From Rhodospirillaceae bacterium (lineage in GTDB: Bacteria; Pseudomonadota; Alphaproteobacteria; UBA8366): 28,033 bases of DNA. Of this stretch, positions 7,867 to 16,689 are shown in pieces. The notes under the pieces are model-generated. The model was given only the letters and a program-made list of their open reading frames with translations. It was not told the origin of the DNA and ran no database searches. The stretch is from the NCBI GenBank assembly GCA_002722095.1, contig PBKG01000008.1, positions 61,051 through 89,083 of the forward strand, in the 5' to 3' direction. Positions within the stretch are counted from its first letter, which is position 1. The number at the start of each line of letters is the position of its first letter. Made by a program: the position numbers and the translations under genes.

Positions 7867-8994
7867 ATGAACAATAAATTCATTCTGTTAATCGCTGTGG
7901 CAATCATTGCGATCGGCGCATATGTGTTCGTGCAAAAGGGTGGAGACACCGAAGAGGGCGGCATTACCATTGCGGTGGTCGGACCAATGACCGGACAGCA
8001 GGCGACCTTCGGCGCGCAGATGAAAGCCGGCGTCGAACAGGCGGTCGCCGATATCAATGCGGCCGGCGGCGTGCTTGGCAAACAGCTCATCCTTGAAATC
8101 GGCGATGATGCTTGTGATCCGAAACAGGCGGTAGCGGTTGCCAATAAAATGGCCGGTAAAGGGGTCGCACTGGTTGTCGGGCATTTTTGCTCGGGTTCTT
8201 CGATCCCGGCGTCCAAGGTCTATAGCGAAGAAAATATCATCCAAATTTCACCTAGTTCGACCAATCCCAAGCTGACGGATGAGGGGGGCTACAACGTGTT
8301 CCGCACCTGCGGCCGCGACGACCAACAGGGTGAGGTTGCGGGTAATTACATTGCTAAGCATTTCCCTGGAAAGCGGGTCGCGATCATTCATGACAAAACC
8401 GCCTACGGCAAAGGTCTGGCGGACGAAACCAAAAAGTACATGGGCAAGGCTGGCCTCAAGAACGTGGTCTATGAAGCCTACACAGCCGGCGAGAAGGACT
8501 ATTCGGCGCTGGTTTCCAAGCTGAAATCCGAATCGATCGATGTGTTGTTCGTGGGCGGCTACCACACCGAGGCGGGCTTGATCATGCGGCAGATGCGCCA
8601 GCAAGGCATGTCGACGATACTGGTTTCCGGCGACGCGCTGACCACGGCAGAGTATTGGGGTATTACCGGCAAGGACGGCGAAGGCACACTGATGACCTTC
8701 AGCCCGGACCCACGGAAAAATCCGGCAGCGGCCAAGGTCGTGGCGGCAATGCGGGCGAAAAAGATCGAACCCGAAGGTTACAATCTCTACTCCTACGGCG
8801 CGGTTCAGGCTTGGGCGGCTGCGGTTGAAAACGCAAAAGGCGTCGATCCTACGAATGTCGCCAAAGCCTTGCAAACCAAGCCGGTGGAAACCGTTCTCGG
8901 CAAGATCAGTTTCGATCTGAAGGGTGACGTCAATGCGCCCGGTTATGTCATGTATGAATGGAAAAACGGTAAGTACGATTACGTGACCAAATAG
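7867..8994 (+). CDS. Branched-chain amino acid ABC transporter substrate-binding protein (LivK/LivJ-like)
   Basis: A 375-residue type I periplasmic binding protein. After a hydrophobic N-terminal helix (about residues 5-22) it begins ITIAVVGPMTGQQATFGAQM, the normal start of the mature LIV-binding domain. Two Cys residues (in DDACDPKQ and GHFCSGSS) match the position of the disulfide in LivJ, and the SGSS and SSTNPKL stretches lie where LivJ binds the amino-acid head group, so an amino-acid ligand is plausible. I see no clear AxA signal-peptidase site and no lipobox Cys, so the protein may stay anchored. GGAGGCG precedes the ATG. It lies 85 bases after livF and completes the importer. Confidence 0.92.
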   Translation: MNNKFILLIAVAIIAIGAYVFVQKGGDTEEGGITIAVVGPMTGQQATFGAQMKAGVEQAVADINAAGGVLGKQLILEIGDDACDPKQAVAVANKMAGKGVALVVGHFCSGSSIPASKVYSEENIIQISPSSTNPKLTDEGGYNVFRTCGRDDQQGEVAGNYIAKHFPGKRVAIIHDKTAYGKGLADETKKYMGKAGLKNVVYEAYTAGEKDYSALVSKLKSESIDVLFVGGYHTEAGLIMRQMRQQGMSTILVSGDALTTAEYWGITGKDGEGTLMTFSPDPRKNPAAAKVVAAMRAKKIEPEGYNLYSYGAVQAWAAAVENAKGVDPTNVAKALQTKPVETVLGKISFDLKGDVNAPGYVMYEWKNGKYDYVTK

Positions 8995-9017
8995 GTCGGC
9001 GGCCGGGCGTATTTTGA

Positions 9018-9022
9018 AGGAG
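9018..9022 (+). promoter_or_regulatory. Ribosome binding site that decides the mltB-type start
   Basis: AGGAG followed by 6 bases and a TTG. Placing the start at 9029 gives a clean signal peptide beginning MLAKLL; the earlier TTG at 9014 lacks its own site. Confidence 0.6.
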
Positions 9023-9028
9023 AGGTAT

Positions 9029-10234
9029 TTGCTCGCAAAACTACTGCGCTGCTGTGCATTGACAGGAATGCTTGTTACCGGTGCCTACGGCGCAGGGGCG
9101 CAAACTGTAGATACGGCTAATTTTCGCAGTTGGCTTTCGGAGTTTAGGGCCGAAGCATCGAAGGCGGGCATTTCCGAGCGGACGCTTCGCACTGCTTTGG
9201 ACGGTGTGCAGCCTCTACCGGACGTGATCAAAAAGGATCGTCGACAGGCCGAGTTCACGCTGTCCTATTGGCGCTATATGGATCGGGTGAACAAACACCG
9301 GATCAAAAAAGGTAAGGCGCTGTTAAAGAAGCACGGCGCCATACTGGGGCGCGTTTATAAAAAGTACGGGGTGCCGCCGCGATATCTGATTGCTTTCTGG
9401 GGATTGGAGAGCAATTTCGGGAGTACGTTCGGCGGATATCAGGTGATTCCATCCCTGGCAACTTTGGCTCACGATGGCCGGCGGTCGAAATTTTTTCGCG
9501 CGCAATTATTGGCCGCTTTAAAAATTCTCGACAATGGCGATATCACCCTGAAACGCATGCAAGGTTCCTGGGCTGGCGCAATGGGACATTTCCAATTCAT
9601 ACCGACGACATATGAAGGCTATGCCGTCGATTTCGATGGCGATGGTCGGCGCGATATCTGGCACAGCATGGCGGATGCGTTTGCTTCGGCGGCAAACTAT
9701 CTTTCTTCGCTGGGTTGGGATGACAGCGAGAAATGGGGCCGTGAAGTTAAGCTCCCGCGAAATTTCGATTTCGGCAGTGCGTCACTTCGGGTGAAAAAAT
9801 CGCTATCCGATTGGCAACGCTCAGGCGTTCGCCGAATCAATGGGGCCAATTTGCCAAAAGTCGATATTGAAACCTCGCTGGTGATACCCGCCGGGTATAA
9901 GGGGCCCGCCTTCGCCGTCTATCGGAATTTCCGACGAATAATGCGATGGAACAACTCCATTCTCTATGCCATTTCCGTTGGTCACCTTGCGGATCGCCTT
10001 AGCGGTCGGGGGCCCATCAGTGTCCCGCGGCCGGCCAATGATCGGCGCGTAAGTATAGCCAAAGTAAAGGAAATTCAGACGATGCTGAATGCGCGTGGGT
10101 ATCAGACGGGCAAGCCGGACGGTATCGTCGGCAAAGGTACCAGGGCCGCGATCCGGGCCTATCAGAACTCCCAGAACGTACCGGCGGACGGCTACGTAAC
10201 CGTCGAACTTTGGGAGATGTTGCGTCGCCGATAA
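9029..10234 (+). CDS. MltB-family lytic murein transglycosylase with C-terminal peptidoglycan-binding domain
   Basis: About 401 residues. A signal peptide (MLAKLLRCCALTGMLVTGAY, ending near GAGAQ) precedes an SLT_2/MltB-type catalytic domain: FWGLESNFG with the probable catalytic Glu127, then QGSWAGAMGHFQFIPTTY and DFDGDGRRDIW. The last 60 or so residues form a PG_binding_1 module (IQTMLNARGYQTGKPDGIVG ... TRAAIRAYQ). The enzyme cleaves glycan strands to form 1,6-anhydromuramyl ends in the periplasm. AGGAG at 9018-9022 sits 6 bases before the TTG at 9029, so I prefer this start to the in-frame TTG at 9014, which would contain the site. It leads a run of cell-wall genes (rlpA, dac). Confidence 0.9.
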   Translation: MLAKLLRCCALTGMLVTGAYGAGAQTVDTANFRSWLSEFRAEASKAGISERTLRTALDGVQPLPDVIKKDRRQAEFTLSYWRYMDRVNKHRIKKGKALLKKHGAILGRVYKKYGVPPRYLIAFWGLESNFGSTFGGYQVIPSLATLAHDGRRSKFFRAQLLAALKILDNGDITLKRMQGSWAGAMGHFQFIPTTYEGYAVDFDGDGRRDIWHSMADAFASAANYLSSLGWDDSEKWGREVKLPRNFDFGSASLRVKKSLSDWQRSGVRRINGANLPKVDIETSLVIPAGYKGPAFAVYRNFRRIMRWNNSILYAISVGHLADRLSGRGPISVPRPANDRRVSIAKVKEIQTMLNARGYQTGKPDGIVGKGTRAAIRAYQNSQNVPADGYVTVELWEMLRRR

Positions 10235-10318
10235 TGCGACGTTGCCGCCTCTCACGGCACTGACTAAACTCGCTGGCACCCAAATTGAATTTTTAACGGT
10301 ATCGCAGTCTCGCAATCC

Positions 10319-11320
10319 ATGCGCGTGCAAAGACTTTGCAAATTACTGGTTCTGCTGACGGCTCCCTTGGTAGCAGCGAATTGCTCCGAGACGGAATTCC
10401 TTGCCAATTTGGTGAAAGAGGGGGCGGATACCGGGGCGCCGGCGACGACAGGGCGCTATAAGGTTGGGCGTCCCTATCAGATCAAGGGCGTGTGGTACCG
10501 CCCGCGAATTAATTATCGCTACGATCAGACCGGTATTGCGTCTTGGTATGGGCCTCAGTTTCACGGCAAGCAAACCGCCAACGGCGAAATTTTCGACATG
10601 CACCAGGTGAGCGCGGCGCACAAGACTTTGCCGATGCCGAGCATGGTGCGGGTGACCAATCTCCGCAACGGGAAGTCGATGAACATTCGTCTCAATGACA
10701 GGGGGCCTTTTGCTCACGGTCGGATCATCGATTTGTCGAAAAGGGCGGCACAGCTACTAGGTTTTGAAAAGGCGGGGACGGCTCCGGTGCGTGTACAAGT
10801 GCTCGAACGGGAAAGCCGAATTCTTGCGGCTATCGCTCAAGGGCAAGCGCCCGCAGGTACGAGGCTCGGCGCCCAAACTGGCACAGTTGTAGCGGCGGGT
10901 CCAAAACCGCGGCCTGCGCCGAGTGTTGCAGTAACCAGTCGGTCTTTGCCCGCGCCGAACGGCACTCAAACGGCATCGGCGGAGAACAATCAGGCCCCAC
11001 CGGTTGCGAGACCGAAACAGCCGGTTGAACGGCCGCGGCCGCCGACCCAGGTTGTTGATGGCAAGGTGAGCCAGGTCCAAGTTAAGGGTACCGCGAACTT
11101 GTTCGTTCAGGCTGGCGCATTTGCCAAATACGCGAACGCTAATCGCGTTCATACATTGTTGGGAACCATGGGACCTTCGAAAATTACTCTCGTCAAAGGG
11201 GGCGAACAGAAACTATTTCGCGTCCGTCTCGGCCCCTATGCGGATTTGAAAATGGCAGATACGGCCTTGGCCCAGGTGATTAGTTCCGGTTACCCCGAGG
11301 CGCGAATTGTCGTTGACTGA
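10319..11320 (+). CDS. rlpA: RlpA family septal ring lytic transglycosylase with SPOR domain
   Basis: A 333-residue exported protein. The double-psi beta-barrel domain (about residues 75-165) shows GIASWYGPQFHGKQTANGE, then RLNDRGPFAHGRIIDLSKRA, the RlpA hallmarks. A Pro/Ala-rich linker follows, then a C-terminal SPOR domain (about 258-332: LFVQAGAFAKYANANRV ... RVRLGPYADLKMADTAL), which binds denuded glycans at the division site. The N-terminus is a hydrophobic signal with Cys22, but the preceding residues are A-A-N rather than a normal lipobox. The ribosome binding site is weak. It is flanked by other cell-wall enzymes on the same strand. Confidence 0.92.
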   Translation: MRVQRLCKLLVLLTAPLVAANCSETEFLANLVKEGADTGAPATTGRYKVGRPYQIKGVWYRPRINYRYDQTGIASWYGPQFHGKQTANGEIFDMHQVSAAHKTLPMPSMVRVTNLRNGKSMNIRLNDRGPFAHGRIIDLSKRAAQLLGFEKAGTAPVRVQVLERESRILAAIAQGQAPAGTRLGAQTGTVVAAGPKPRPAPSVAVTSRSLPAPNGTQTASAENNQAPPVARPKQPVERPRPPTQVVDGKVSQVQVKGTANLFVQAGAFAKYANANRVHTLLGTMGPSKITLVKGGEQKLFRVRLGPYADLKMADTALAQVISSGYPEARIVVD

Positions 11321-11395
11321 GACCGATACCGATAAAAAATGACTTTTTGAGCTGGAGGCGCCGGATGCGAAAGAGATCGGCGCAGAGACAAGCGA

Positions 11396-12541
11396 ATGAG
11401 AAATCTACGTAATTCAGCCGTTTGCCTTCTGTCGACGTGGATGCTGTGCCTGGTTCCGTTGGCATCGGCACAGGCGACGCCGACCAAGGCGAAACAAGCT
11501 CTCGTCGTCGAGTTTGCGACCGGGCGAACCCTTTTGGCCAAGAACGCCGATGCATTGATGCATCCGGCCTCGATGACCAAGATGATGACTGCCTACATGC
11601 TTTTCGATCGCTTGAAGGCGGGTATTCTTTCGCTCGACACGCAGTTCCGCGTGAGTCGCAAAGCTTGGAAAAAACGCGGATCGCGCATGTTCGTCAAAGT
11701 TAACAGTAGCGTGTCGGTTGAGGATCTAATCCGCGGAATCATCGTACAGTCCGGCAATGACGCTTCAATCGTGATCGCCGAAGGCGTATCGGGCCGGGAA
11801 GAAGAGTTCGCCCGGGAGATGACCGAAAAAGCACGTGAAATCGGTATGAAGAACAGCACCTTCCGCAATGCGTCTGGCTGGCCTGACGAACAACATCTGA
11901 CCACCGCGCGCGATCTCGCCACACTGATCGAGGCGACGATCCGGAATTTTCCCGAGTATTACCATTACTATTCCGAGACCGAATTCAAATACGCCAATAT
12001 CCAGCAACGCAATCGCAATCCGTTGCTGGGCCTCAACATCGGAGCGGATGGGCTTAAAACGGGCCATACCGATGTTGCGGGGTATGGGCTGGCTGCTTCC
12101 GCATTGCGGAAGGACCGGCGCATCATCGTTGTCGTCAACGGATTGAAATCGAAACGGCAGCGGGCCCGCGAATCCGAATATCTGTTGAATTGGGCGTATC
12201 GGACCTTTGACACCTATCGGATGTTTGTTGCGGGCGAAACAGTTGTTGATGCGGGTGTTTGGCTTGGCGAGGCTGCTAGGGTGCCTCTGGTTCTAGATGA
12301 AGACCTTGCCGTGACGATAAAAAAGCGGGCTCGAAAGCAGCTTCGAGTGGTTGCAAAATTTTCCGAGCCGATTGCCGCGCCGATCCGTAGGGGCGATCAG
12401 TTGGGACAATTGGTGGTAACCGCTCCGGGCGAGAAGAAACTGGAATTGCCATTGAAGGCGGGCGCCGATGTCGATGATTTAGGCACTATGGGGCGTTTAA
12501 GTGCGCTGATTAATCACCTGCTTTGGGGCGAAAAGCGATAG
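11396..12541 (+). CDS. D-alanyl-D-alanine carboxypeptidase, PBP5/6 (DacA/DacC) type
   Basis: A 381-residue low-molecular-weight penicillin-binding protein. A signal peptide ending near LASAQA is followed by the S11 peptidase domain with all three active-site motifs: SMTK at 59-62, SGN at 119-121 and KTG at 221-223. The last 100 or so residues fit the PBP5 C-terminal beta domain (VPLVLDEDLAVTIKKRARKQ onward). Such enzymes remove the terminal D-Ala of pentapeptides in the periplasm and so limit cross-linking. The C-terminus (LSALINHLLWGEKR) could be a short amphipathic anchor, as in PBP5. It is 75 bases after rlpA and 15 before tmk. Confidence 0.93.
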   Translation: MRNLRNSAVCLLSTWMLCLVPLASAQATPTKAKQALVVEFATGRTLLAKNADALMHPASMTKMMTAYMLFDRLKAGILSLDTQFRVSRKAWKKRGSRMFVKVNSSVSVEDLIRGIIVQSGNDASIVIAEGVSGREEEFAREMTEKAREIGMKNSTFRNASGWPDEQHLTTARDLATLIEATIRNFPEYYHYYSETEFKYANIQQRNRNPLLGLNIGADGLKTGHTDVAGYGLAASALRKDRRIIVVVNGLKSKRQRARESEYLLNWAYRTFDTYRMFVAGETVVDAGVWLGEAARVPLVLDEDLAVTIKKRARKQLRVVAKFSEPIAAPIRRGDQLGQLVVTAPGEKKLELPLKAGADVDDLGTMGRLSALINHLLWGEKR

Positions 12542-12556
12542 CGGCTAGTTGCAAAG

Positions 12557-13201
12557 GTGAACGAGATTTCTGGACGTTTGATTACGTTTGAAGGTGGCGA
12601 AGGGACGGGAAAGTCGACACAGGCAAAACTGCTTGTAGACGCGCTCGGTACAGCTGGAATTGCGGCAATCACTACGCGGGAACCGGGCGGTGCTCCGGGG
12701 GCGGAGGCGATCCGTGGTCTGCTGGTCGAGGGCGAGGGAGATCGATGGGATCCGTTTACAGAAACGCTTCTCCATATCACCGCACGCCATGACCATGTGC
12801 AAAAGACCGTTCGTCCTGCATTGGAGAGCGGAAAATGGGTGGTGAGCGATCGATTTTTGCATTCTACGTTGGCCTATCAAGGGTATGGGCTCGGCCAGGA
12901 ACTGGAAACGATCGATGCGTTACATGATATTGCGCTTGCCGGTCTAGCTCCCGATTTGACGTTAATACTGGACCTCGACGTGGAGGCTGGGCTGGCCCGG
13001 GCGGAAGCTCGGGGAGATGGGGCCGGAACCCGCTACGAAGAGATGGGTATTGAATTTCATCGTCGTGTTCGAGCCGGTTTTCTGGAAATGGCGGGACAGG
13101 CACCCGATCGGTTCGTTGTTCTAGACGGCAATGGCGACATCGATACTGTCGCAGCGGGCGTCGTTTCTGTGGTTTCTCGACATTTCGATCTCGAACTTTA
13201 G
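12557..13201 (+). CDS. tmk: Thymidylate kinase
   Basis: A 214-residue dTMP kinase, of standard length. The P-loop is FEGGEGTGKST (11-21), the nucleoside-binding stretch is ITTREPGGAPGAEAIRGLL, the DRF motif lies in VVSDRFLHSTLAYQG, and the LID region contains GDGAGTRYE. It phosphorylates dTMP to dTDP in the cytoplasm. The start is a GTG with no well-spaced Shine-Dalgarno sequence, which fits translational coupling to the dac gene 15 bases upstream. It is followed after 5 bases by holB, a conserved order in alphaproteobacteria. Confidence 0.95.
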   Translation: MNEISGRLITFEGGEGTGKSTQAKLLVDALGTAGIAAITTREPGGAPGAEAIRGLLVEGEGDRWDPFTETLLHITARHDHVQKTVRPALESGKWVVSDRFLHSTLAYQGYGLGQELETIDALHDIALAGLAPDLTLILDLDVEAGLARAEARGDGAGTRYEEMGIEFHRRVRAGFLEMAGQAPDRFVVLDGNGDIDTVAAGVVSVVSRHFDLEL

Positions 13202-13206
13202 AGAAT

Positions 13207-14325
13207 GTGCATACGGTGACTGAGCGACAAACTCCAAGAGAGACCTACGGGTTGGTTGGTCAGGAGGCAGCGGAAGCGGCCTTCCTTTCGGCCTGGCAAT
13301 CAGGTCGCATGCCCCATGCGTGGTTGCTCACCGGGCCGGAAGGTATTGGAAAAGCGACCCTGGCCTTCCGAATAGCACGTTTTGTTTTGAGTGGCGGCGG
13401 GGCGATAGAAGATTCAGGACCCTCGCTATTTGGTGACGAGCCAACGGCGGCGTCGGAAGGTTTGTCGATCGATGCGGAAACACCAACTGCAAAGCAAATC
13501 GAAGCGGGCGCACATGCGGACCTGCGCACAATGGAAGCCGGCTGGGTTAATCCCAAAACCGGGCGTGCGTCCCAGCAAATCGTCGTAGACCAGGTACGGG
13601 CCGCTCTTGAGGTCACTAATTTAACCGCGAGTGGTTGGCGTGTTGTAATCATAGACCCGGCCGATGCGATGAACGTGAATGCGGCAAATGCCGTTTTGAA
13701 AAATCTTGAAGAGCCGCCGCCTAAAACCCTGTTTTTACTCGTTAGCCATGCACCGGGTCGCTTGTTGCCGACCATTCGGTCCCGTTGCAGTCAACTGGAC
13801 CTGAAGCCATTGGCGACGGATCAAATTGTTGCGCACTTGCGTAGCCTTGGTGGATTGGAGGAGGGCAATCTAGAGGCGGTTGCCAAGCTATCGAGAGGGA
13901 GCATCGGTAAAGCGTTACAGCTCGTCGAGGGCAACGGGTTTGCGCTGTATGAGGCGCTGCACCGGGCCGCCAGTGGCTTGCCAAATTTGGATATGATGTC
14001 GGTGCATGCGCTTGGTGACCTTGTCTCAAGGCGTAAGGCCGATACTGAAGATGGCTTTCCGATCTTGGTGAACCTGATTGTCGATTGGCTGGCCGCGCTT
14101 GTTCTGAGCGGTACGAAAGGTGAGGTGGCCCCCGAAATTCTTACCGGAGAGCATGCTTTGCGGGCGCGGCTGTTAGCCGAAGGCGCGCCGCTTGATCGCT
14201 GGGTGGAGGTATGGGAAAAGGTCGGCGCCTTGCTCAACGGGGCGGAGCGGGTCAATCTCGACCGAAAGCAAGTATTGATCCAGTGTTTCTCGCTGATAGC
14301 TGCCGCTGCCGCACCTGCTCGGTAG
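13207..14325 (+). CDS. holB: DNA polymerase III subunit delta'
   Basis: A 372-residue AAA+ clamp-loader subunit. The N-terminus reads LVGQEAAEAAF ... MPHAWLLTGPEGIGKATLAF: the P-loop ends in Lys-Ala rather than Lys-Ser/Thr, in keeping with delta' being a non-hydrolysing subunit. The sensor and SRC regions are present (VLKNLEEPPPKTLFLLVSH, RLLPTIRSRCSQLDLKPL). Delta' is the stator of the clamp loader. The GTG at 13207 is the longest sensible start; a second in-frame GTG at 13216 is equally possible. It sits between tmk and metG. Confidence 0.93.
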   Translation: MHTVTERQTPRETYGLVGQEAAEAAFLSAWQSGRMPHAWLLTGPEGIGKATLAFRIARFVLSGGGAIEDSGPSLFGDEPTAASEGLSIDAETPTAKQIEAGAHADLRTMEAGWVNPKTGRASQQIVVDQVRAALEVTNLTASGWRVVIIDPADAMNVNAANAVLKNLEEPPPKTLFLLVSHAPGRLLPTIRSRCSQLDLKPLATDQIVAHLRSLGGLEEGNLEAVAKLSRGSIGKALQLVEGNGFALYEALHRAASGLPNLDMMSVHALGDLVSRRKADTEDGFPILVNLIVDWLAALVLSGTKGEVAPEILTGEHALRARLLAEGAPLDRWVEVWEKVGALLNGAERVNLDRKQVLIQCFSLIAAAAAPAR

Positions 14326-14353
14326 GGCTGTGCTTAAGTGAACGGAAGCGACA

Positions 14354-15901
14354 ATGGCCGCCGAGAACAGCTACTACGTCACGACACCGATCTATTACGT
14401 CAATGACGCGCCGCATATCGGCCACGCCTATACTACGTTGGCCTGTGATGTGCTGGCTCGCTTCAACAGGCTGGACGGCCGTGATGTGCGTTTTCTCACT
14501 GGCACCGACGAGCATGGTCAGAAGGTAGAAAAAGCAGCGGAAGCCGCCGGTATAGACCCACAGAAGTTCACCGATGAGGTCTCGGCCAACTTTCGTAAGC
14601 TGGCTGAAGCGATGAATTTCAGTTTCGACGATTTCATTCGCACAACGGAGGAACGGCACCGCGTCTCGACGCAGGCACTGTGGCGAATGCTTATCGATGC
14701 GGGTGAGATCTATTCCGATTCCTACGCCGGATGGTACGCGGTACGCGACGAGGCGTTCTATGCGGAGGCTGAGTTGGAAGAGGGGCCCGACGGCACCAAG
14801 CTCGCGCCAAGCGGTGCCGAGGTCGAATGGGTCGAGGAACCGAGCTACTTCTTCCGGCTTTCGGCTTGGCAGGAACCGCTACTTGCGTTCTACGAGGCCA
14901 ATCCGGATTTTATTCTACCGCCGAGCCGCCGCAACGAAGTGGTGAGTTTCGTCAAGGGCGGCCTTAAAGACCTTTCGATTTCCCGCACCACCTTTAACTG
15001 GGGCATTCCCGTTCCCGGGGACGACGACCACATCATGTATGTGTGGCTTGACGCGCTTACCAACTACATCACCGCAGCGGGCTTTCCAGATTCCGATTGC
15101 GAGACATATCAAACCTATTGGCCGGCGACGTTGCATATGGTGGGCAAGGATATTCTCCGTTTTCATGCGGTCTATTGGCCGGCATTTTTGTTGGCAGCGG
15201 GTCTCGAGCCGCCAAAGAGAGTTTTTGCCCATGGCTGGTGGACCAACGAAGGGCAGAAAATTTCGAAGTCGCTCGGGAACGTCATCGACCCCTTCGAACT
15301 GGTCGAAAAATACGGCCTCGATCCGGTGCGATTCTTCATGCTGCGCGAGGTACCGTTCGGCAATGACGGCGATTTTTCCCATCAGGCGATGGTTGGAAGG
15401 TTGAATGGGGACCTTGCGAATGACCTTGGCAATCTTTGCCAACGTGTACTCTCGATGATTGCTAAAAATTGCGACAAGCAGGTGCCGGAGCATGGCGCCT
15501 TTGAAGAAGCTGACAATGCATTACTGGAAAAAGCCACTGCCATGCTGCCCGCGGTGCGCGACAGGCTCGATCGCCAGTCATTTCATAATGCTTTGACCGA
15601 CATTTGGCAGGTGGTTGGCGAGGCTAACCGCTACGTGGATGCGATGGCACCTTGGGCATTGCGCAAGGAAGATCCCGACCGGATGGCGACGGTGCTCTAC
15701 GTCCTTGCCGAGACGATCCGCCGCTTGGGTCTGATCGTCCAGCCCTTCATGCCCGATGCGGCGGCAGCAATTCTCGATTTGCTTGCGATAGAGGCGGACA
15801 AGCGTGAGTTCAGACATTTTGATGAGACGCTTGCGAGCGGAACCGCGTTGCCGAAGCCGAAGCCGGTATTCCCGCGCTTTGTAGAGGAAGAAACTTCCTA
15901 A
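14354..15901 (+). CDS. metG: Methionyl-tRNA synthetase
   Basis: A 515-residue class I aminoacyl-tRNA synthetase. The HIGH motif is HIGH at 21-24 and the KMSKS motif is KISKS at 302-306. The connective-peptide region, where other MetRS have zinc-binding Cys knuckles (here DEAFYAEAELEEGPDG), has no CxxC pairs, and there is no C-terminal dimerisation domain, so this is the short zinc-free type common in alphaproteobacteria. The stop overlaps the tatD start as TAATG. It charges tRNA-Met in the cytoplasm. Confidence 0.96.
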   Translation: MAAENSYYVTTPIYYVNDAPHIGHAYTTLACDVLARFNRLDGRDVRFLTGTDEHGQKVEKAAEAAGIDPQKFTDEVSANFRKLAEAMNFSFDDFIRTTEERHRVSTQALWRMLIDAGEIYSDSYAGWYAVRDEAFYAEAELEEGPDGTKLAPSGAEVEWVEEPSYFFRLSAWQEPLLAFYEANPDFILPPSRRNEVVSFVKGGLKDLSISRTTFNWGIPVPGDDDHIMYVWLDALTNYITAAGFPDSDCETYQTYWPATLHMVGKDILRFHAVYWPAFLLAAGLEPPKRVFAHGWWTNEGQKISKSLGNVIDPFELVEKYGLDPVRFFMLREVPFGNDGDFSHQAMVGRLNGDLANDLGNLCQRVLSMIAKNCDKQVPEHGAFEEADNALLEKATAMLPAVRDRLDRQSFHNALTDIWQVVGEANRYVDAMAPWALRKEDPDRMATVLYVLAETIRRLGLIVQPFMPDAAAAILDLLAIEADKREFRHFDETLASGTALPKPKPVFPRFVEEETS

Positions 15902-16689
15902 TGCTGGTCGATAGTCATTGCCATTTGGACTATCACCTCCGCGACGGGGATATCGATGATGTAGTCGCGCGGGCCCATGCGGGGGATGTCGGCACCATCG
16001 TGACTATTTGTACGAAGCTCAGCGAAGCCGACACGGTGCTGGACATCGCATCCCGATACGAGAATGTCTGGTGCACGATCGGTGTCCATCCCCACGATGC
16101 CGGCGAAGAAGGCCAGGATGATGCGGAGCGACTAATAGAGCTTAGTTCCTTGGAAAACGTGGTCGGGATCGGTGAGAGCGGGCTTGATTACTACTATGAA
16201 CATTCGCCGCGTGACGATCAGCGCAGGAGTTTTCGTGCGCATATAGCGGCAGCTCGCGAGACCGGTTTACCGCTCGTAGTCCATGCGCGAGACGCGGACG
16301 AAGAGATGACGGAGATATTGTGCGAGGAATCGGAGAAGGGGAAGTTTCGCGGCGTTATGCATTGTTTTTCCAGCGGTCCGGAACTTGCGAAAGCGGCTCT
16401 CGATCTCGGTCTCTATATTTCGTTCTCCGGTATCGTCACGTTTAAACGGTCACACGAGTTGCGTGATATCGCTGCGGAGGTGCCGCTGGATAAGCTTTTG
16501 GTCGAGACAGATGCGCCCTATCTATCGCCCGAGCCTCACCGCGGCAAACGCAACGAACCCCTGCATGTGCGCCATACGGCATCTGTGGTGGCCGAGCTCC
16601 ATAACGTTGACCAGGAGACGCTGGCCGAAGCAACGACGGAAAATTTCTTCCGTCTTTTCAATCGCGCGCGGCCGCCAGTCGCCGCATGA
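15901..16689 (+). CDS. TatD family metal-dependent hydrolase
   Basis: A 262-residue TIM-barrel hydrolase. The metal-binding HxH lies at His6 and His8 (MLVDSHCHLDY). Other ligands are in GVHPHD, GESGLDYYY (Glu), VVHARDADEE, GVMHCFSSG and LLVETDAPYLSP. TatD proteins are Mg-dependent nucleases acting on DNA or nucleotide-derived substrates. The start shares a base with the metG stop and the stop overlaps the next start as ATGA, so the three genes are translationally linked. The conserved metG-tatD-MBL order supports the call. Confidence 0.93.
   Translation: MLVDSHCHLDYHLRDGDIDDVVARAHAGDVGTIVTICTKLSEADTVLDIASRYENVWCTIGVHPHDAGEEGQDDAERLIELSSLENVVGIGESGLDYYYEHSPRDDQRRSFRAHIAAARETGLPLVVHARDADEEMTEILCEESEKGKFRGVMHCFSSGPELAKAALDLGLYISFSGIVTFKRSHELRDIAAEVPLDKLLVETDAPYLSPEPHRGKRNEPLHVRHTASVVAELHNVDQETLAEATTENFFRLFNRARPPVAA

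Noticed and set aside
10243..10259. Short hairpin after the MltB-type gene
   Set aside because: Only a 5-bp stem and no T-run; not enough for a terminator call.
14354..15901. MetRS without zinc-binding Cys pairs as an oddity
   Set aside because: The zinc-free short form is common in alphaproteobacteria.
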